Positions 63,525-64,000 of a stretch of 64,000 nt of DNA are shown one piece after another. The number at the start of each line of letters is the position of its first letter. Within the stretch, counting starts at the first letter, position 1. The DNA is from Paenibacillus sp. 19GGS1-52 (GTDB taxonomy: Bacteria > Bacillota > Bacilli > Paenibacillales > Paenibacillaceae), in assembly GCF_022369515.1 (NCBI RefSeq), contig NZ_CP059724.1, positions 5,332,001 to 5,396,000 of the forward strand, given 5' to 3'. The position numbers were made by a program, and so were the translations under genes. The notes beneath the pieces are model-generated. The model made no database searches. It saw only the letters and a list, made by a program, of their open reading frames with translations, and had not been told where the DNA came from.

Positions 63525-64000
63525 TACTCTTCGTCAGTTCCTTCCTGATACAGATTATATCTTTTGAAAAACTTCAGTACTTCTTCTTTGTTTAATTGAT
63601 TGGATTGACTAAACTCAACCGTACGCCGCAGAAAGGAATCCGAGAACATATTGGCGCCAATTCCAGTGATGATATATGCCTTCTCATTTGAATTTGTATC
63701 ATATTCTTCAAGTGCCCCGATCTTTTTCAATTGGTCTATATTCAGAATCAAACGCTGATTAGCCTTCGTCGTCTCATGTCCTAGGGCATTTAGCAACTGA
63801 TCGAATAGCGTGAACTCATGCTGCAACACTTCTTGCTGGTAAAAAATAAACAGAAGAATAGCCAGACTTTCTTTGGACAATGTACTGCGTGCCGATCTGG
63901 CAGGAACCCGCATCATTACGATAACCTGATCTCTTTTCACATCATAAATTACTTTAAAATACCGGCTTACCGCCTGATTAACCCGCATTAAAAATGAATT
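63524..64000 (-). CDS. JetB-like (MukE/DUF4194-type) accessory protein, 5' end outside the window
   Basis: At least 158 residues. A helical, winged-helix-like protein with LSKESLAILLFIFYQQEVL and LILNIDQLKKIGALEEYDT, typical of the small SMC partners upstream of JetC/MukB. An ATG at 63988 has no ribosome site and the frame stays open to the window edge, so the true start is probably beyond it. It overlaps the SMC start by one base, confirming an operon. The JetA-like kleisin gene would be expected next, outside the window. Confidence 0.55.
   Translation of the reverse strand, partial: NSFLMRVNQAVSRYFKVIYDVKRDQVIVMMRVPARSARSTLSKESLAILLFIFYQQEVLQHEFTLFDQLLNALGHETTKANQRLILNIDQLKKIGALEEYDTNSNEKAYIITGIGANMFSDSFLRRTVEFSQSNQLNKEEVLKFFKRYNLYQEGTDEE

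Noticed and set aside
1..64000. CRISPR array, tRNA or rRNA genes
   Set aside because: No regularly spaced repeats, cloverleaf-like sequences or rRNA-like stretches were seen when reading the window.

Overview
The window looks like chromosomal DNA from a low-to-mid GC, endospore-forming Firmicute, most probably Paenibacillus (inference). The reasons are strong AGGAGG-type ribosome sites, three 3' fragments of the mother-cell sigma factor gene sigK, an S-layer-homology (SLH) relic, large GH2/GH3 glycosidases and the general gene style. I see no rRNA, tRNA or CRISPR array.

Layout. 0-9.6 kb: a GH2 beta-galactosidase, a GH3 beta-glucosidase, a triple-PAS GGDEF-EAL protein, a decayed copy of it, and a CheY-like receiver. 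9.8-15.3 kb: a Fur-box-preceded operon (broken methyltransferase, cupin, V4R protein), then a flavodiiron protein / NADH oxidoreductase / rubredoxin / Crp-Fnr regulator operon that looks like a nitric-oxide or oxygen detoxification unit, with a divergent UspA gene. 15.3-17.6 kb: a HesB-like protein and an acetolactate synthase large subunit. 17.6-23.5 kb: a glycolipid module (two GT4 enzymes and a flippase-like protein), a complete IS4-family element with terminal repeats and target duplication, and a PAP2 phosphatase. 23.6-30.9 kb: CueP, an MMPL exporter, a NarL-type two-component system, and a secreted phosphodiester glycosidase paired with a GT2-GtrA protein. 31-39.4 kb: TetR with a decayed MFS partner, a metallophosphoesterase, a receiver, zinc-ribbon and AlkD-like proteins, an M50 protease and a DinG-type helicase.

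39.5-43.2 kb holds the most original locus: a divergent four-gene unit of MFS exporter, ATP-grasp ligase, BacA/prephenate-dehydratase-like protein and DUF2000 protein, read here as a small bacilysin-like (dipeptide-type) natural-product cluster. 43.4-47.9 kb holds a MerR-controlled alcohol dehydrogenase and a TetR-controlled drug exporter. 51.5-56.9 kb holds an electrophile/redox enzyme set (old yellow enzyme, three SDRs, quinone-oxidoreductase, TetR).

48-64 kb is accessory DNA. A sigK 3' fragment joined to a small-protein/zeta-like kinase cassette occurs twice nearly intact (48.1-49.4 and 58.8-60.1 kb) and once as a relic (57.0-57.45 kb). To the right of each near-intact copy lies part of a Wadjet-like SMC anti-plasmid system: a truncated DUF2399/JetD-like gene (49.9-51.1 kb), and a MukB/JetC-like gene frameshifted in a G-run with a JetB-like gene before it (60.3-64 kb). 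This resembles a decayed, rearranged defence island attached to split sigK DNA, comparable in principle to a skin element.
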